A stretch of DNA of 64,000 bases, taken from NCBI GenBank assembly GCA_029532415.1, contig JAQOTA010000036.1:289293-353292 (forward strand), in the 5' to 3' direction. How positions within the stretch are numbered: the stretch's first letter is position 1; each line of letters opens with the position of its first letter. A program made the translations under genes and the position numbers. The notes under the pieces are model-generated. The model ran no database searches, was not told the DNA's origin, and was given only the letters and a program-made list of their open reading frames with translations. Positions 23,188-35,573 of the stretch are shown piece after piece. This DNA is from Marasmius tenuissimus (Eukaryota; Basidiomycota; Agaricomycetes; Agaricales; Marasmiaceae).

Positions 23188-24522
23188 TACTCTTAGTGGC
23201 GTCGCTCAGAGTCGAGGCGACCAGAATGAAGGAGGGAAGAGGCAGGTTTCGGCTTTGGTATAAGCTCGATTGGTCGACAAGACTCCAGGTCGCCTCCTCC
23301 TGTACGAATGCATTCTCCCTGCAGTCCTGTTCGTGGGATTGAACGTCTCCCTCTTCTCTTACCTTTCCCGGCCTCTGCGCGCATACCTTTCCTATCAGAT
23401 CTTTTTAGCTAGCCATTGTAACGCACATCGCACCTTACATGTTCCGGTCCTATTCCAGTGTCGGAGTCAGAGGCTCAGACGACTCGGAGCTCAGTGGCAA
23501 TTCATCCGACTTTATGCAAAACGACACAGCTTTTGTGAAGACTAATAGTAACTCTATCAACATTAAGATGGCGAATGAGAGGTCTAGATGGGCCTCTGCC
23601 AGATTTGTTCTCAGGAAAGCGAAGAACCGAGGACGAATTTCGTGTCCGATTTGAGAGGCATATTATGCTAGTGGCGGGCGGGCGGAAATTGGATGGGGCA
23701 GACCCATCATTACTAAAACCTCCACCGGGCTTCACCGCAGGAGTCCTGTGCGACCGAATGCAGTACACGCCCGTCCAACGTATATGTAGCTCAGTTAAGT
23801 TGAAATGAGGACTGTTATAGCGGCTGCTGTACAGGGTTGTGCATAATTCTTCGGAGGTCACTCTCCAGAAATCCCTGTTTGTTTGGCTCAAAACTCAATT
23901 GAAAAATCAATTGGAACCCTGACGAAATTTCGGGGCCTGGCGACGAGAAACAGCAACGATAGACGCCCAACGCGAATGTTGAGTGCATTTCGCGGGGTGC
24001 GGCATTGGACCGCGCTTCGACTAACCCTCGCTCCAGAACTTGACCAGGGCCATATTGCTTTGCTTATGAACACGAATCACAGCTTGGAAGTGGCAAAAAC
24101 CTGAGCTTCGCGCTGTTTCTGCCCACAGATCTCCCCCGGAGCCCCTCAGGGTTCTAATTGAGTTAACTGAATTGCGAGCCAAACAAATAAAGAGTATCAG
24201 CAGTCGACCTCTGAAGAATTATGCAAAACCCTGTAAATGTGGGACATGGCGCCGATGGATGACACTGATGTCGGCCGCGGGTATCTCCGGTCCGCTGTGC
24301 TTGTTAATTTTCCAGTCGATTTTATTGATCCTCTCATACCGTCGTCCGTATATCTACCCAGCTTTCTCTGCGTGCGGCTGTCCAGCGTAGATTCTACTCA
24401 GCCCCTCCACTCACGCCCATAAAACCCTTCCCTCGTCCAAATAGTTGGGGTAGCTGTCTCCCCTACTCTCGAGAAGGGTCAACTAATTCGTAAACTATCC
24501 AAACACAAATCTCTTCATCGCC
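23188..24522. other. Long gap with only weak frames
   Basis: About 1.3 kb before chorismate synthase. A plus-strand frame at 23270-23545 contains a hydrophobic stretch (LLYECILPAVLFVGLNVSLF), and another at 23439-23654 is polar. They could be 3' exons of the preceding membrane-protein gene, but I cannot join them convincingly. The stretch from 23.7 to 24.5 kb shows nothing recognisable apart from the expected ARO2 promoter. Confidence 0.4.
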
Positions 24523-26085
24523 ATGTCTACCTTTGGCTCGTCGTTCCGCGTTTCTACCTACGGAGAAAGTCACTGCGCGTCTGTTGGTGCTATCATCGAC
24601 GGTTGTCCTCCAGTAAGTTTTCGAGATCTGTATTCTGAACATGGCTGACGAGATACCTAGGGCCTCGCACTTACTGCCGAGGACATTCAGGTTCAACTGA
24701 ATCGTCGTCGTCCTGGTCAGAGCAACCTCACCACTCCCGTGAGTCTTCACGTCAATCATAATTGAGAAGGCACAGTGTATTAATCGATCCTATCGACGTA
24801 GCGTAACGAAGCAGACGCCGTTCACCTCCAGTCTGGCATCGAGCATGGCATCACCCTCGGTACACCTATCGGTTTACTCGTGAAGAACCTCGATCAGCGC
24901 CCCCACGACTACTCTGAGACTGATCTCTACCCCCGTCCATCTCATGCCGACTATACTTACCTCGAGAAGTACGGTGTCAAGGCTTCCAGCGGTGGTGGCC
25001 GTTCTTCTGCCCGTGAGACCATCGGACGTGTTGCTGCAGGTAAGTTCGCCGAACGCGATGGTTGATTCCATGCTAATCTTTCCTCTCGTAGGTGCTATTG
25101 CGGAAAAGTACCTCAAGGTTGCTCACGGTGTTGAGATTGTCGCCTTCGTCAGCAGTGTTGGCAAGATCGGCATTCCCGAGACTAAGGGTGAAGAGGACCC
25201 CGAAAGTGACGAAACGGAAGGTGGGTCTAACTCGAACATACCCTGCTCTTGCCATTCCTGATCTGTCTACGCCTCTATCAGACCCCGTCTCCCCCGAGTT
25301 CTTGAACCTCATCAAGACTGTCAGTCGTGAGCAAGTCGACTCCCATATCACCCGTTGCCCACACCCGGAAACCGCTGAAAAGATGGTCCAAGTGAGTCAA
25401 CGCGTCTCCGCTCGGAACGAATGTAATGCCTAACGCGGTTTTACAGAGGATTCTGCGAGCGAAGGAGAAATCCGACTCCATCGGTGGTACCGTTACCTGT
25501 GTGATCCGCAACCTTCCTGCCGGTCTTGGAGAGCCTTGCTTCGATAAGTTCGAAGCTATCCTTGGCCATGCCATGCTCAGTATTCCCGCCACCAAGGCCT
25601 TCGAGGTCGGTTCTGGCTTCCGAGGATGCACCGTACCTGGTAGCAAGCACAACGACCCATTCGTCGCCTTGCCCGACGGTCGTTTGGGAACCAAGACGAA
25701 CTGGTCTGGAGGTATTCAGGGTGGCATCACGAACGGACAGGATGTCTACTTCCGTATTGGATTCAAGTCCCCGGCGACGATTTCCCAATCTCAGGAGACC
25801 GCGATGTATGATGGAAAGCCCGGTGAGCTCAGGGCCCGTGGTAGACATGATCCTTGTGTCGTTCCCCGGGCTGTCCCCATCGTTGAGGCTATGGCTTCTA
25901 TTGTGAGTGATTCTTCGATTTTGCTCTGGATAAGTGATGGTCTTGACAAGTTTCCCCCATCTTGCCAGGTGTGCATGGATATGTTGTTGCAACAAAATGC
26001 TCGGGCTGCGACTGCAGCAAGGCTTCCTGCTGTCACGACCTTGCCGCCTACCATGGTCCTGCCTGGCAAAACTTCCGCCAACTGA
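24523..26085 (+). CDS. ARO2: Chorismate synthase
   Basis: Last step of the shikimate pathway: converts 5-enolpyruvylshikimate-3-phosphate to chorismate with reduced FMN, in the cytosol. The frame starts [17 protein letters not shown] and shows the family signatures: [18 protein letters not shown] (split by the first intron), [33 protein letters not shown] and [25 protein letters not shown] and [16 protein letters not shown] are also typical. It is interrupted by about six short introns and stops at 26083-26085 after LPGKTSAN. Fungal enzymes are bifunctional with an intrinsic NADPH:FMN reductase activity (family knowledge). All signature residues seen are intact. Confidence 0.96.
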
Positions 26086-26645
26086 TTAGATAGAAACTAG
26101 CAATTGTAGATCATTACAGTCATAGATATCAAAAGAAAGTACTGTGTTTAATTATGTACTAGACGCACCACGTAATGTATCATGCAGAATATGAACAAGC
26201 CTTATGTCCACGATGCGAGTTGCGGGCGCAAATCCTTGTCAAATACCGATAGTGATGCCAAAATGTGGCAATAGTTGTCGTTGATGTTTGAGAAAGATGA
26301 AAGATGATAGATCCGCTGTGCACATAGCTTGTCGGATAATGGGAAGCGGCTTCTACTCCGGCGGCTTCTTGTGAGCAGAATGGACCGGTGGTAACCGGTA
26401 ATGGTAGAAAGGATAACACCAAAATTGCATCGACCAGCTCAAGCTCGTCCGGGCTGTCCAGTGCTCAGAGCTGTCGGGCGCTTCATGTCCATGCGTGAGA
26501 ACATCAGCACTGCCACATCCGCTGGTCGTCACGCAACGCTGTGACCAGGTCGTGACGATTGTTTGCAGCTTCTGGACTTGTGAGAGTCTCGTTGACTGTA
26601 AATTGGCAACAATTCGTTCAGGACGCGGGCGCGTCGTCGGCTATA
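26086..26645. promoter_or_regulatory. Spacer and promoter region upstream of the SNF2 gene
   Basis: 560 bases between the chorismate synthase stop and the remodeller start. No gene is seen. It should carry the ARO2 terminator and the SNF2 promoter. The frame containing the SNF2 ATG is open for 29 codons upstream, so a slightly earlier non-ATG-limited exon cannot be excluded. Confidence 0.5.
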
Positions 26646-29600
26646 ATGCTGGCCTCAGCACACAATCAGCCTCAACAGAGGCCAATCGACAATATTCAAG
26701 CAATGGTACAGGTCAGTACAATTTTCTTCTATGGTTCCTTCCGTTGCTCAACCATTTACAGAGAGCAAACTTCCTGAGGAAGAACCCAACAGAGCAGAAG
26801 ACTCCCAATGAGCTCGAAACACTCATCAAGTACATCTCGGCTCTGCAGAACAGTAACTTATCTCTCTTCCTCTATACTCACTGGACACTGACTCACAACG
26901 AACAGGAGCTGGTGTACAGCAAGCAGGACAAGTAGCACCGGGAGGAATCCCAGGCATGCACGGTCAACAACAACCTCAGCCGACTATGAATGGTCATACG
27001 AATGCTTTCCCCCCTCAGTCCCAGACACCAGTATCATTCTCGCCCGAACAAATCAATGTCCTTCGTTCCCAAATCCAAGCATTCAAGCTCCTTCAAAGAG
27101 GCACAGCGATACCAGAATCCCTTCAACATGCCATTATTCCCCACAATACCGCTGTCCAGGATCTTGAAAAGCTCTTGCACATCCCCGACGTGTCCTCTCG
27201 AGTCGTCGACAGTGCAGTCAAAGTCGCCAAGGGTGAATCACCCGCCATTACGGACGCTGCTCCTCAAGTCAACGGCGCAATAAAAACAGAGGAAGCAGAG
27301 ACTGTGCAAATCAACCCAGCCGACATGCCCAAGGGCCCTTTCCTCGAAGACGATGTCAACAGTGGCATCTATCCCTACAACGCCTACCGCCATCCCTTCA
27401 CTCACCTCAAACGATCCCCAGAGACAGACCCGGCAATGTTCGCCACTCGTCTTCAGCGTCTTCTCATACCTACCATCATGCCCGCAGGTCTCGATGCTCA
27501 CCAGATTCTTGACGAGCGAGAGAGGTACCTTCAAGCTCGGATACAGCAACGTGTCCGAGAGTTAGAGAGCATAACCTCAACCGTTGGTGACGGCGGACTG
27601 GAAGCAGATGTCGATATCGAAAGTCTCTCGAAAGAAGACAAGGAGAATGCAGACGACGCTACAAAACCTTCCACAGCCACACCCCTCCACCAAGCCATCG
27701 CATTTCCCCCTACCACCTCTCACGGCAAGCTTCGTGCTCTCATCGAGCTCAAGTCTCTTCGTCTCATTGAAAAACAGCGCCAGATGAGGGCTTTGACAGC
27801 CGAGAGGCTCACCCACGGCTCCCTTCTTCCTCTGAATCGCAACGACTTCCGTCGTACGAGGAAGCCTACTTTCAAGGACGCTCGTAATACCGAGAAGCTG
27901 GAGCGCGATCAACGTTCGAAACGTGAAGCACGGGCGAAGTCCAAGCACGTCGAGCAGCTCAATGTCATCATCAACCATGGTCGAGAGGTCGTGTCCGTCA
28001 ATCAGTTGGCGAGGGAGAGGATCTTGAGGTTGGGTCGGGCTGTTGGGAGCTTCCATAGTCAAACCGAGAAGGAGGAACAAAAGAGGATTGAGAGGATCTC
28101 AAAAGAACGTTTGAGGGCTTTGAAGGCAGACGATGAAGAAGCGTATATGAAGCTCATTGATACTGCGAAGGATACTCGTATCACGCATCTTTTGCGGCAG
28201 ACGGATGGCTACTTGGACTCGTTGGCGCAGGCTGTTGCTGCCCAGCAGAATGAGAACGGCATTCAACATCACCTGTACAACCCAGATGATGGACCGACCT
28301 CTGAGGCCACATTCGGTGCGCAGGTTATGGCGGACGACGACGACAGGGAAAGAAAGGTCGACTATTACGCCGTCGCACATCGGATACAGGAGAAGATTGT
28401 CAAGCAACCGAGCATACTTGTTGGTGGGACACTGAAGGAGTACCAGTTGAAAGGGTTGCAATGGATGGTTAGTCTGTTCAACAATAGGCTCAATGGTATT
28501 CTTGCAGACGAAATGGTAAGTAATACCCTCTCCCCAACTCGGATTGAGCTGATGTCCGTGCGCAGGGTCTCGGTAAAACCATCCAAACAATCTCCCTCAT
28601 ATCCTTCCTCGTCGAAGTCAAGCGTATAAGAGGGCCGTACCTCGTCATTGTGCCCCTCTCTACGATGACTAACTGGTCCGGAGAATTTGCGAAATGGGCA
28701 CCATCTATCAAGATGATTGCTTACAAGGGTAATCCTGCACAACGTCGAGCTCTGCAGGGCGACCTCCGTGTTGGCCAGTTCCAGGTCCTTCTGACGACGT
28801 ACGAGTACATTATCAAGGATCGACCTCATCTGAGCAAGATTAAGTGGGTGCATATGATCATCGGTGCGTGTATATATTACTCTAGCACTTTACTGGGTCT
28901 CATGTTTGAGTGTATAGATGAGGGTCATCGTATGAAAAACACTCAGTCTAAACTTTCCCAAACCTTAACCCAATTCTACCACTCTCGCTACCGTCTTATC
29001 CTCACCGGTACTCCACTGCAAAACAATCTCCCCGAATTGTGGTCTCTCCTCAACTTCGTCCTCCCCAAGATTTTCAACTCGGTCAAATCATTCGACGAGT
29101 GGTTCAACACACCATTCGCCAACTCTGGGACTGGAGACAAGATAGAGTTGAACGAAGAAGAGGCCCTGCTTATCATTCGTCGTTTGCACAAAGTGTTGCG
29201 ACCGTTTTTGTTGAGGAGATTGAAGAAGGATGTCGAGTCTGAATTGCCGGACAAGGTGGAGAAGGTCATCAAGATTAGGATGAGTGCACTGCAGAGCCAG
29301 TTGTATAAACAGATGAAGAGGTTCAAGATGATTGCGGACGGGAAAGAGAACAAGGGGTACGTACAAAACACGAGTCTATACTTCAGGTCTGGAATGCTGA
29401 CCCCTTTTTCAATCCTCTCTAGCAAAATAAGTGGCGTCAAGGGTCTCTCCAACGAGCTCATGCAACTCAGAAAGATTTGTCAACATCCATTCCTTTTCGA
29501 AAGCGTCGAAGATAAGGTCAACCCGAGCGGAATGATTGACGAAAGAATCGTTAGAACCTCGGGCAAGCTCGAATTATTGAACAGAGTTTTGCCTAAGTTC

Positions 29601-31606
29601 TTCGCCACTGGTCATCGAGTACGTGGACTTTCGTGACTCCCCTTCATTGCTAACAGGCACGACTTTCCCAGGTCCTCATCTTCTTCCAAATGACTAAAGT
29701 CATGGACATCATGGCCGACTTCCTCAAGTACACCGGTGTCAAGTTCCTGCGGTTGGACGGTGGTACCAAGACCGAGGAGCGTGCATCATTCGTGACACTT
29801 TTCAATGCGAAGGACTCTGAGTTCAAAGTGTTCATTCTGAGTACAAGGGCTGGTGGTTTGGGTTTGAACTTGCAGACTGCTGATACTGTCATCATGTGCG
29901 TTTCATTTTGCTATGTGGTTCGGATTTCGAGACTCATGATTCCCGTTCAGCTTCGACTCCGATTGGAATCCTCACGCCGATTTGCAAGCTCAGGATCGTG
30001 CTCATCGTATCGGTCAAACGAAAGCCGTGCTTATCCTTCGTTTCATTACCGAGAAGAGTGTCGAGGAAGCGATGTATTCGCGGGCGAGGTATAAATTGGA
30101 CATCGATGACAAGGTCATTCAAGCCGGTCGTTTCGATAATAAGAGTACACAGGAGGAACAAGAAGAGTTCCTGGTGAGTGGCCTTCATCCAATCTCCGAC
30201 ATACTGTTCTGATCGCCTTTGCAGCGTTCCATCCTCGAAGCTGACCAGGAGGAGGAGAACGAGGAAGCGGGAGATATGAACGATGAGGAGCTCAACGCCA
30301 TCATCGCTCGGTCGGAGGAAGAATCTGAGATATTCAGAAAGATGGATGCAGAGCGAGAGCGTACCCTTCTCGAAAATTGGCGTGCAGCTGGGAATAGAGG
30401 CAAGCCTCCACCACCCCTGGTCCAGCTGGAAGAACTGCCCGAGTGCTATCAGGCGGATGAACCGTTTGATGTCAAGGAGGGCTCGGAGGATATTATAGAG
30501 GGACGTGGGGCAAGGAAGAGGAACGTTGTGAGCTATAACGATGGATTGGATGACGATGCATGGGCCATGGTGCGTGGTTTTCGGCTTATCTTTTTCCTAT
30601 GTCCATGGCTGATATTGATACGCAACGTGTTTCCAGGCACTTGAGGATGGAGAGGACCTCGAGGAAGTGTCCCAGGCCAAGCGTGACAGGAAGGACCGAC
30701 GCGCTGCGAATAAACTGCTGCGGGACGCAGAGGCTTCTGGACGAGGCACACCTGTTTCTGAGGATTCTGTTCCGATCTCGAGCGGACGTGGACGCAAGAA
30801 GAAGGGCAAAGGGAAGAGTAGCGTGGAAGAATCACCTGCCATCATTGGCGGAAAGAGGAAGCGTGGGATGAAGTCCATGTCTGTTACGCCTAGCGTTGCG
30901 GATGAGGATGAGGACGACGAAAGGGATCAGGTGCGTATTTTCCGCATCTCGTCTTACATACCAAAGCTAACAGTGTCAACCCAGAAACGCCGGAAGACAA
31001 AAACCGGGGATGTGGCACCTGCCGTGAGAGAAAAGATGAAGAAGGCCTTCAACGAGTGTTACAAGGCTGTTCTCGCCTGTGAAGCTGAAGACGGCCGGAA
31101 ACGGTGTGAACTATTTAGAGAGGTTCCCGATCGAAGAGTGAGTCTTATTTTAGTCTTCCGATGATGTGTGTTTTGCTGACCTCTCGTATCAGGATTATCC
31201 CGACTATTACACCCTCATTACACAACCGATAGCGCTGTCACATCTCCGGAAGCGAGCCCAGAGCAATTACTACAAGGACGTGAGCCAATACCGCGCTGAC
31301 TGGCAGTTGATGTTCAACAACGCCCGAACTTACAACCAAGAAGGCTCGTGGGTGTACAATGACGCCGAGGAGATGGAAAAGGTCTTCAATGCCGCATGGG
31401 ATCGTGCTATTGTTGGGAGTGGCCTGCCTGGGGCACCTCTAGGAGGTGGGAATGGTAATGGATCAGCCGCTGGTTCTTATGAATCAGCACTGACGCCAAT
31501 GGACGACGAAGATGTGCGTCCGCCCCCGCCACTGAAGAGGGGCTCGGGCAGAAAGAATCAGGTCATCAGCGATGAGGAGTATCTTACCCCCAGCGATGAT
31601 GAATGA
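26646..31606 (+). CDS. SNF2: Snf2/Sth1-type chromatin-remodelling ATPase
   Basis: Catalytic subunit of a SWI/SNF or RSC complex, which slides and evicts nucleosomes. Starts [16 protein letters not shown]; two short introns join to a Gln-rich stretch and a QLQ-like region ([17 protein letters not shown], about 27.05 kb). Next come an HSA-type basic helix (about 27.75-28.0 kb), the helicase N-lobe ([20 protein letters not shown] across an intron at about 28.52 kb, [33 protein letters not shown]) and the C-lobe ([57 protein letters not shown]). A SnAC-like region ([20 protein letters not shown]) and a C-terminal bromodomain ([25 protein letters not shown], about 31.2-31.4 kb) follow. DEGH in place of DEAH is normal for this subfamily. 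Stop at 31604-31606. Sequence alone does not decide between Snf2 and Sth1 orthology. Confidence 0.95.
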
Positions 31607-32389
31607 TGATTTTCATTGAGGTTGTAGACGCTTTCGTTTCATTCTTTCTATTAACGTATCTGTGCCGGACTGTATATACTGTACTTATTGTCAAGTCTGT
31701 TTCGTTATGTCTCGGTTAGCGACTGTAATATAAGAATGAATTAATGTTCATTGAACTATCATTGTTGAAAGAAAGCTTAACAAACGGTCGAGGGCAACGA
31801 CAGGCAATAACAGGCAGCCAGACTCCGAGGATTTCAATTGATCCTTTGTCAGAACTGCTGACCGTAACTCATAAGTGCTTTATAGTCATCACGATCAGAC
31901 TTGCAATTGTAATGCTGCAGTGCCTCCTCAGGCTCATAATGGAAGGAGCCTACTGTCATGACGCTCCGTGGAGGAAAAGGTGTCGGAATACCCACCAGCT
32001 CCTTCTCCTTGCTGCGTGACTTCATTCTTGGAGATCGATGGACTTGCGATCCTTTTGGAGAGAAAAATGTGCTTTTTGTGCTTGAAGGTGTAATGTTTGA
32101 TTATCGGCTTCCCGGCCGTAAGGAACATGCACTTGGAAGTCCGAGCAGATATCGGAAATGAGCGCATTGGCCTTTGGGTGCCAGCACGGCTGAGTAACAT
32201 ATCCGTAGGTGAGCTGTTGAGATGGCCCTTGGCTTCCGCTTGGTGGGCCCATTATGATTTTCCGAATTTTCGTGGCGTGAGTATAACTGGCGCACTTGAG
32301 CTGTGGAGAAAGTTCCACATTCCGGCCCGTTTCTCACGTATCTTATTTACTCCCCCACCACCACCACTCCAACTCTACCTCACTTCTTC
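31607..32389. other. Intergenic, no gene seen
   Basis: 780 bases with only short, overlapping frames on both strands that show no recognisable protein. Probably the SNF2 3' UTR and the hydrolase promoter. Confidence 0.5.
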
Positions 32390-34886
32390 ATGATATACGA
32401 CCAGACACCGCAGTACGAACATTTGGTTCATTTACCTTACGCAAAAGAGCCCTGGAAAGGTCTCTATGTCTTTCAACGTCTTCTCACGACCCTCCTCCTC
32501 GTTCCCTGCTGGTGTCTATACTATTTAGTCCTTCCCCGCTCCTATCGTCCAAGGCCCTCGTGGAATCTACGCCAAATCATCTATGTCAACTTCACTAGAA
32601 GGATCTATCGTGTAACAGAGGTTGCTGGCGTACACTTCGGTACACGAGACCCAGATTCAGAACCTCGACAAAGCGAATTGAAGGAGACGAGGTTTGAGTG
32701 GGCGCCACCCTTGGACCAGAGGTTGAGGAGAGGCGTGGTGGTGGATCCCCATGGAAAAGTGCCATTCAAACAAGTAGGAACCTTTGTGTGGCCAAAGGAA
32801 CGGCCTGTTGAGATCATGTCCCAAAAGAATGTTGAAGGTGAGTAGCACACGACCCCTCGCATATTGAAACGTATTCAAATGATTATAGAAGCTGCAAAGG
32901 AGGATGCCGATATTCCAGTCGTTGGAATATTCATGCATGGCGGTGGCTACTGTCAAATGTCTGCCCATGAGAAGTCCAGGACGTCCAATATACCGAGGAG
33001 ACTGATGAAGGTGAGTAATACCCGACATCTCAGGTCATCTTCCTGTGCTAATGGTGCTTGTTTATCGTAAAGGACAAACTATTCTCGGAGATCTATGCCG
33101 TCGAGTACCGCCTGCTCCAGCACTCGCCCATACCTGCAACCGTCATGGATGCGGCGACTGTATACGCTCATGTCGTCTCTCAATACTACTCCAGGTGAGT
33201 ACTACCCGGTTATCGCAAGGCCGTCCATTCACTCATCTTCCCGTCAGTAGCCCTCCACCCTCACAAAAGCCAACTTTACGCTCTACTCCGAATGGTAGTA
33301 ATCTCACGCTACCCATCTTCCAAGGATTGAAGAAGCGGTGCAAGATTGTCCTCATCGGAGACAGTTCGGGAGGAAACCTGGTCCTAACTATGGCTCGCTG
33401 GCTCCGTGACGAAAAGTTACTGCCAGAGCCCGACGGTCTTTTACTCTTTTCACCCTCCTGTGATGCTTCACATGCATTCCCCGCTGACCCCTGTTTCTAC
33501 GTCCCGCGTCCCAATGCTTCCACTGATTACCTTACGGACACCCCAGAACCTCGAGCCCTCCTTCAACGTACTCTCCTCGGTTTCAAAGCATATGGCGGAA
33601 AGTGGGATGCTTGGGTTGCGAAAGAAGAGCCTGCAGATAGGTAAGTCCGTCTTGATATTATTAGGTCGGCCTCGGCTGATGATGCGTCCAGGATGTCGTT
33701 ATTCCGTTTAGGTTCAGCCGGTGCAGCCTCCGTCATCTCCCTCACGAAAGCCCTTGCCCGTCCTGTAAGAGGAATGCTCCCGTTCGAAGCTTCCGCTTCC
33801 TCTTCTTCGCTGCCCTCCCTCACTCCGGCCGATTTGGAACATCGTTGCGCTCATCAAGATATCAAGGACAAGAAGAAGGCGGAGGAGAATGCCCGGTTAA
33901 TGCGTGTCGTCCACTCGGAGTATGTCTCACCGGCGAGTCCAAAGGTGCTCAAGCGGTGGGGACACCCGGTAATATTGTACGACGGCGGAAAGCTTTGTGA
34001 ATGTCGAGGTGATTTGGACGATGAGCATTTCGACTGCGGGCACGAGGATTTGCATGTATACAGGAGGAAGCTGACCTCACAATCTGATCCAGCGCTGCAT
34101 GCGTACGGTGCGCAGCGGGAGAGCGATATTGGGATGGTCAGGCGAAGCCCTTTGGGAAGAGGTTTCGCCACGGCAGATGGATATGAGTCGGACGCCGTGT
34201 CGATTACCACGATGACCCCTGAAGCTACACCTATACCGGCGTATCACGTTCCTGCTATTGTCCAAATGGAGACTCTGAAGGAGGAGGACAGGAGCACGTC
34301 GCTGCTGGGGGAGAAGGAGCAGGATGTTGCGGATGGAAATAAAGAACAGACGATTTCCACTCCGGCGGACGCGACAGTACTTTCCTCCTCGATCGACGGT
34401 AATACGCATGCTAGAAAGGAGAGCAAAGCTTCGTCGAATGGCTCGTCAATCACCGCAGTGACTTCGCATCAACATGTTCCACCCAAAATCACGATAACGC
34501 CTTTCGAGGGAGAGACCGAGGATTATACCACGCCGAAAAGACACCTCCGTACCCGTACAGGCCAGGAACAGCAGGATACTCAGAATCTGAACCCGTATAC
34601 GCAGTACGCACAGAGGTATCCCCAGTACAGGACTTTGTTCGAAGGGTTCCCGAAGACGCTTATCTTGCTCGGTGACGCGGAGAGATTGACGATTGAGGTG
34701 GAGAACTTGGCCAAGGCGATGTCGAGAGATCTTGACGAGGAAGACAGGAAGATGGTGACTTTGAGGTTGGTGAAGGATGCGGTGCATGATCCTTTCATCA
34801 TTCCCCCCGGGTGGTGGGACGAGAAGGAGAAGAGTGAGGTTTGGGAAGATGTTAAGGGGTGGATGAAGGAGGTCAAGACTGAGTAG
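32390..34886 (+). CDS. Membrane-anchored alpha/beta hydrolase (fold 3, HSL/acetyl-hydrolase type) with long insertion
   Basis: Esterase or lipase-like enzyme of the hormone-sensitive lipase group. The chosen ATG at 32390 gives MIYDQTPQYEHLVHLPYAKEP; an upstream in-frame start at 32303 is possible. A hydrophobic segment (FQRLLTTLLLVPCWCLYYLVL) near the start suggests a membrane anchor. Oxyanion motif HGGGY is at about 32.94 kb and the nucleophile elbow GDSSGGN at about 33.36 kb. The late region RTLFEGFPKTLILLGDAE (about 34.63 kb) would supply the acidic residue, and VKDAVHDPFIIPP (about 34.78 kb) the His. Between nucleophile and acid lies a polar insertion of roughly 250-300 residues (33.7-34.6 kb) with a Cys/His cluster (LCECRGDLDDEHFDCGHED) and long Ser/Thr/Glu-rich stretches. 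About four introns. The substrate is unknown; yeast relatives deacetylate sterols. Confidence 0.82.
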
Positions 34887-35205
34887 ACGAATTGTCATTG
34901 GACTTGGTATACGCGTAAGCATTACACACTTGCATGGTTTCTTCTGCTGTCGTTCTTGTCACTAGTATCTTCCGGAGGATTGTATCGATATCTGTAGTTT
35001 TATTTAATGGACGCTTGAGTAATATCAAAACACATAGAATGACGATTTGGCTACCGCAGAAGAGGCAGAAGGAGCTATAAGTCGTCTGGACTTGGACATG
35101 TTCGGTGATTTCCGAGTACTTGTCCACGCTTCCACAGTGTCTCCACGTGTCACTACTTCTGCTTGTCCCTTTCATCCTCGGGGGCAACATGCAATCTTCT
35201 GGTTC
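34887..35205. other. Intergenic up to the retrotransposon
   Basis: About 320 bases between the hydrolase stop and the target-site duplication. No gene is seen. The host sequence is interrupted at 35210 by the retrotransposon. Confidence 0.5.
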
Positions 35206-35210
35206 TCATG

Positions 35211-35531
35211 TGATGAGCCGGCATGACGCCTAGCGCAGAGGACTACAACATAGCTATACTACTACTTACCAGAGAGGAGTTTAGAGAGATAGAGGCGAGA
35301 CGTAGAAGCTCAAGCACACTGTAGATTCAGGTAGAGAACTACGAGCTTATATACATGTAGAGATAATAGAACTACCATATAGGGACGACAAATGAGAATT
35401 GTACATATGAGCATATAGAACAATGAAGAATGAAACAATAGCGAATGCATTGTCCCGCATAATACATGACGGGAAGTATGAACCGGGACTTCGGATATAC
35501 CGGGATCTAATTAAAGTCCACGGATTCAACA
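35211..35531 (-). repeat. 3' LTR of the Copia element
   Basis: 321-bp direct repeat of 41280-41600, apparently identical throughout. In element orientation it begins TGTTGAATCCGTGG and ends GGCTCATCA. It lies just after the purine-rich tract on the minus strand. Confidence 0.95.
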
Positions 35532-35545
35532 CACCCCCTCGCTAA
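35532..35545 (-). other. Polypurine tract of the Copia element
   Basis: On the minus strand the bases immediately before the 3' LTR read TTAGCGAGGGGGTG. A G-rich purine run abutting the LTR is the expected plus-strand primer for a Copia element. Confidence 0.7.
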
Positions 35546-35573
35546 GTGCAGCTGAAAAGCGCATCTGAGCGAA

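Noticed and set aside
28920..28935. DEGH in the Snf2 ATPase considered as a damaged Walker B motif
   Set aside because: DEGH is the normal motif II of the Snf2/Sth1/Brg1 subfamily.
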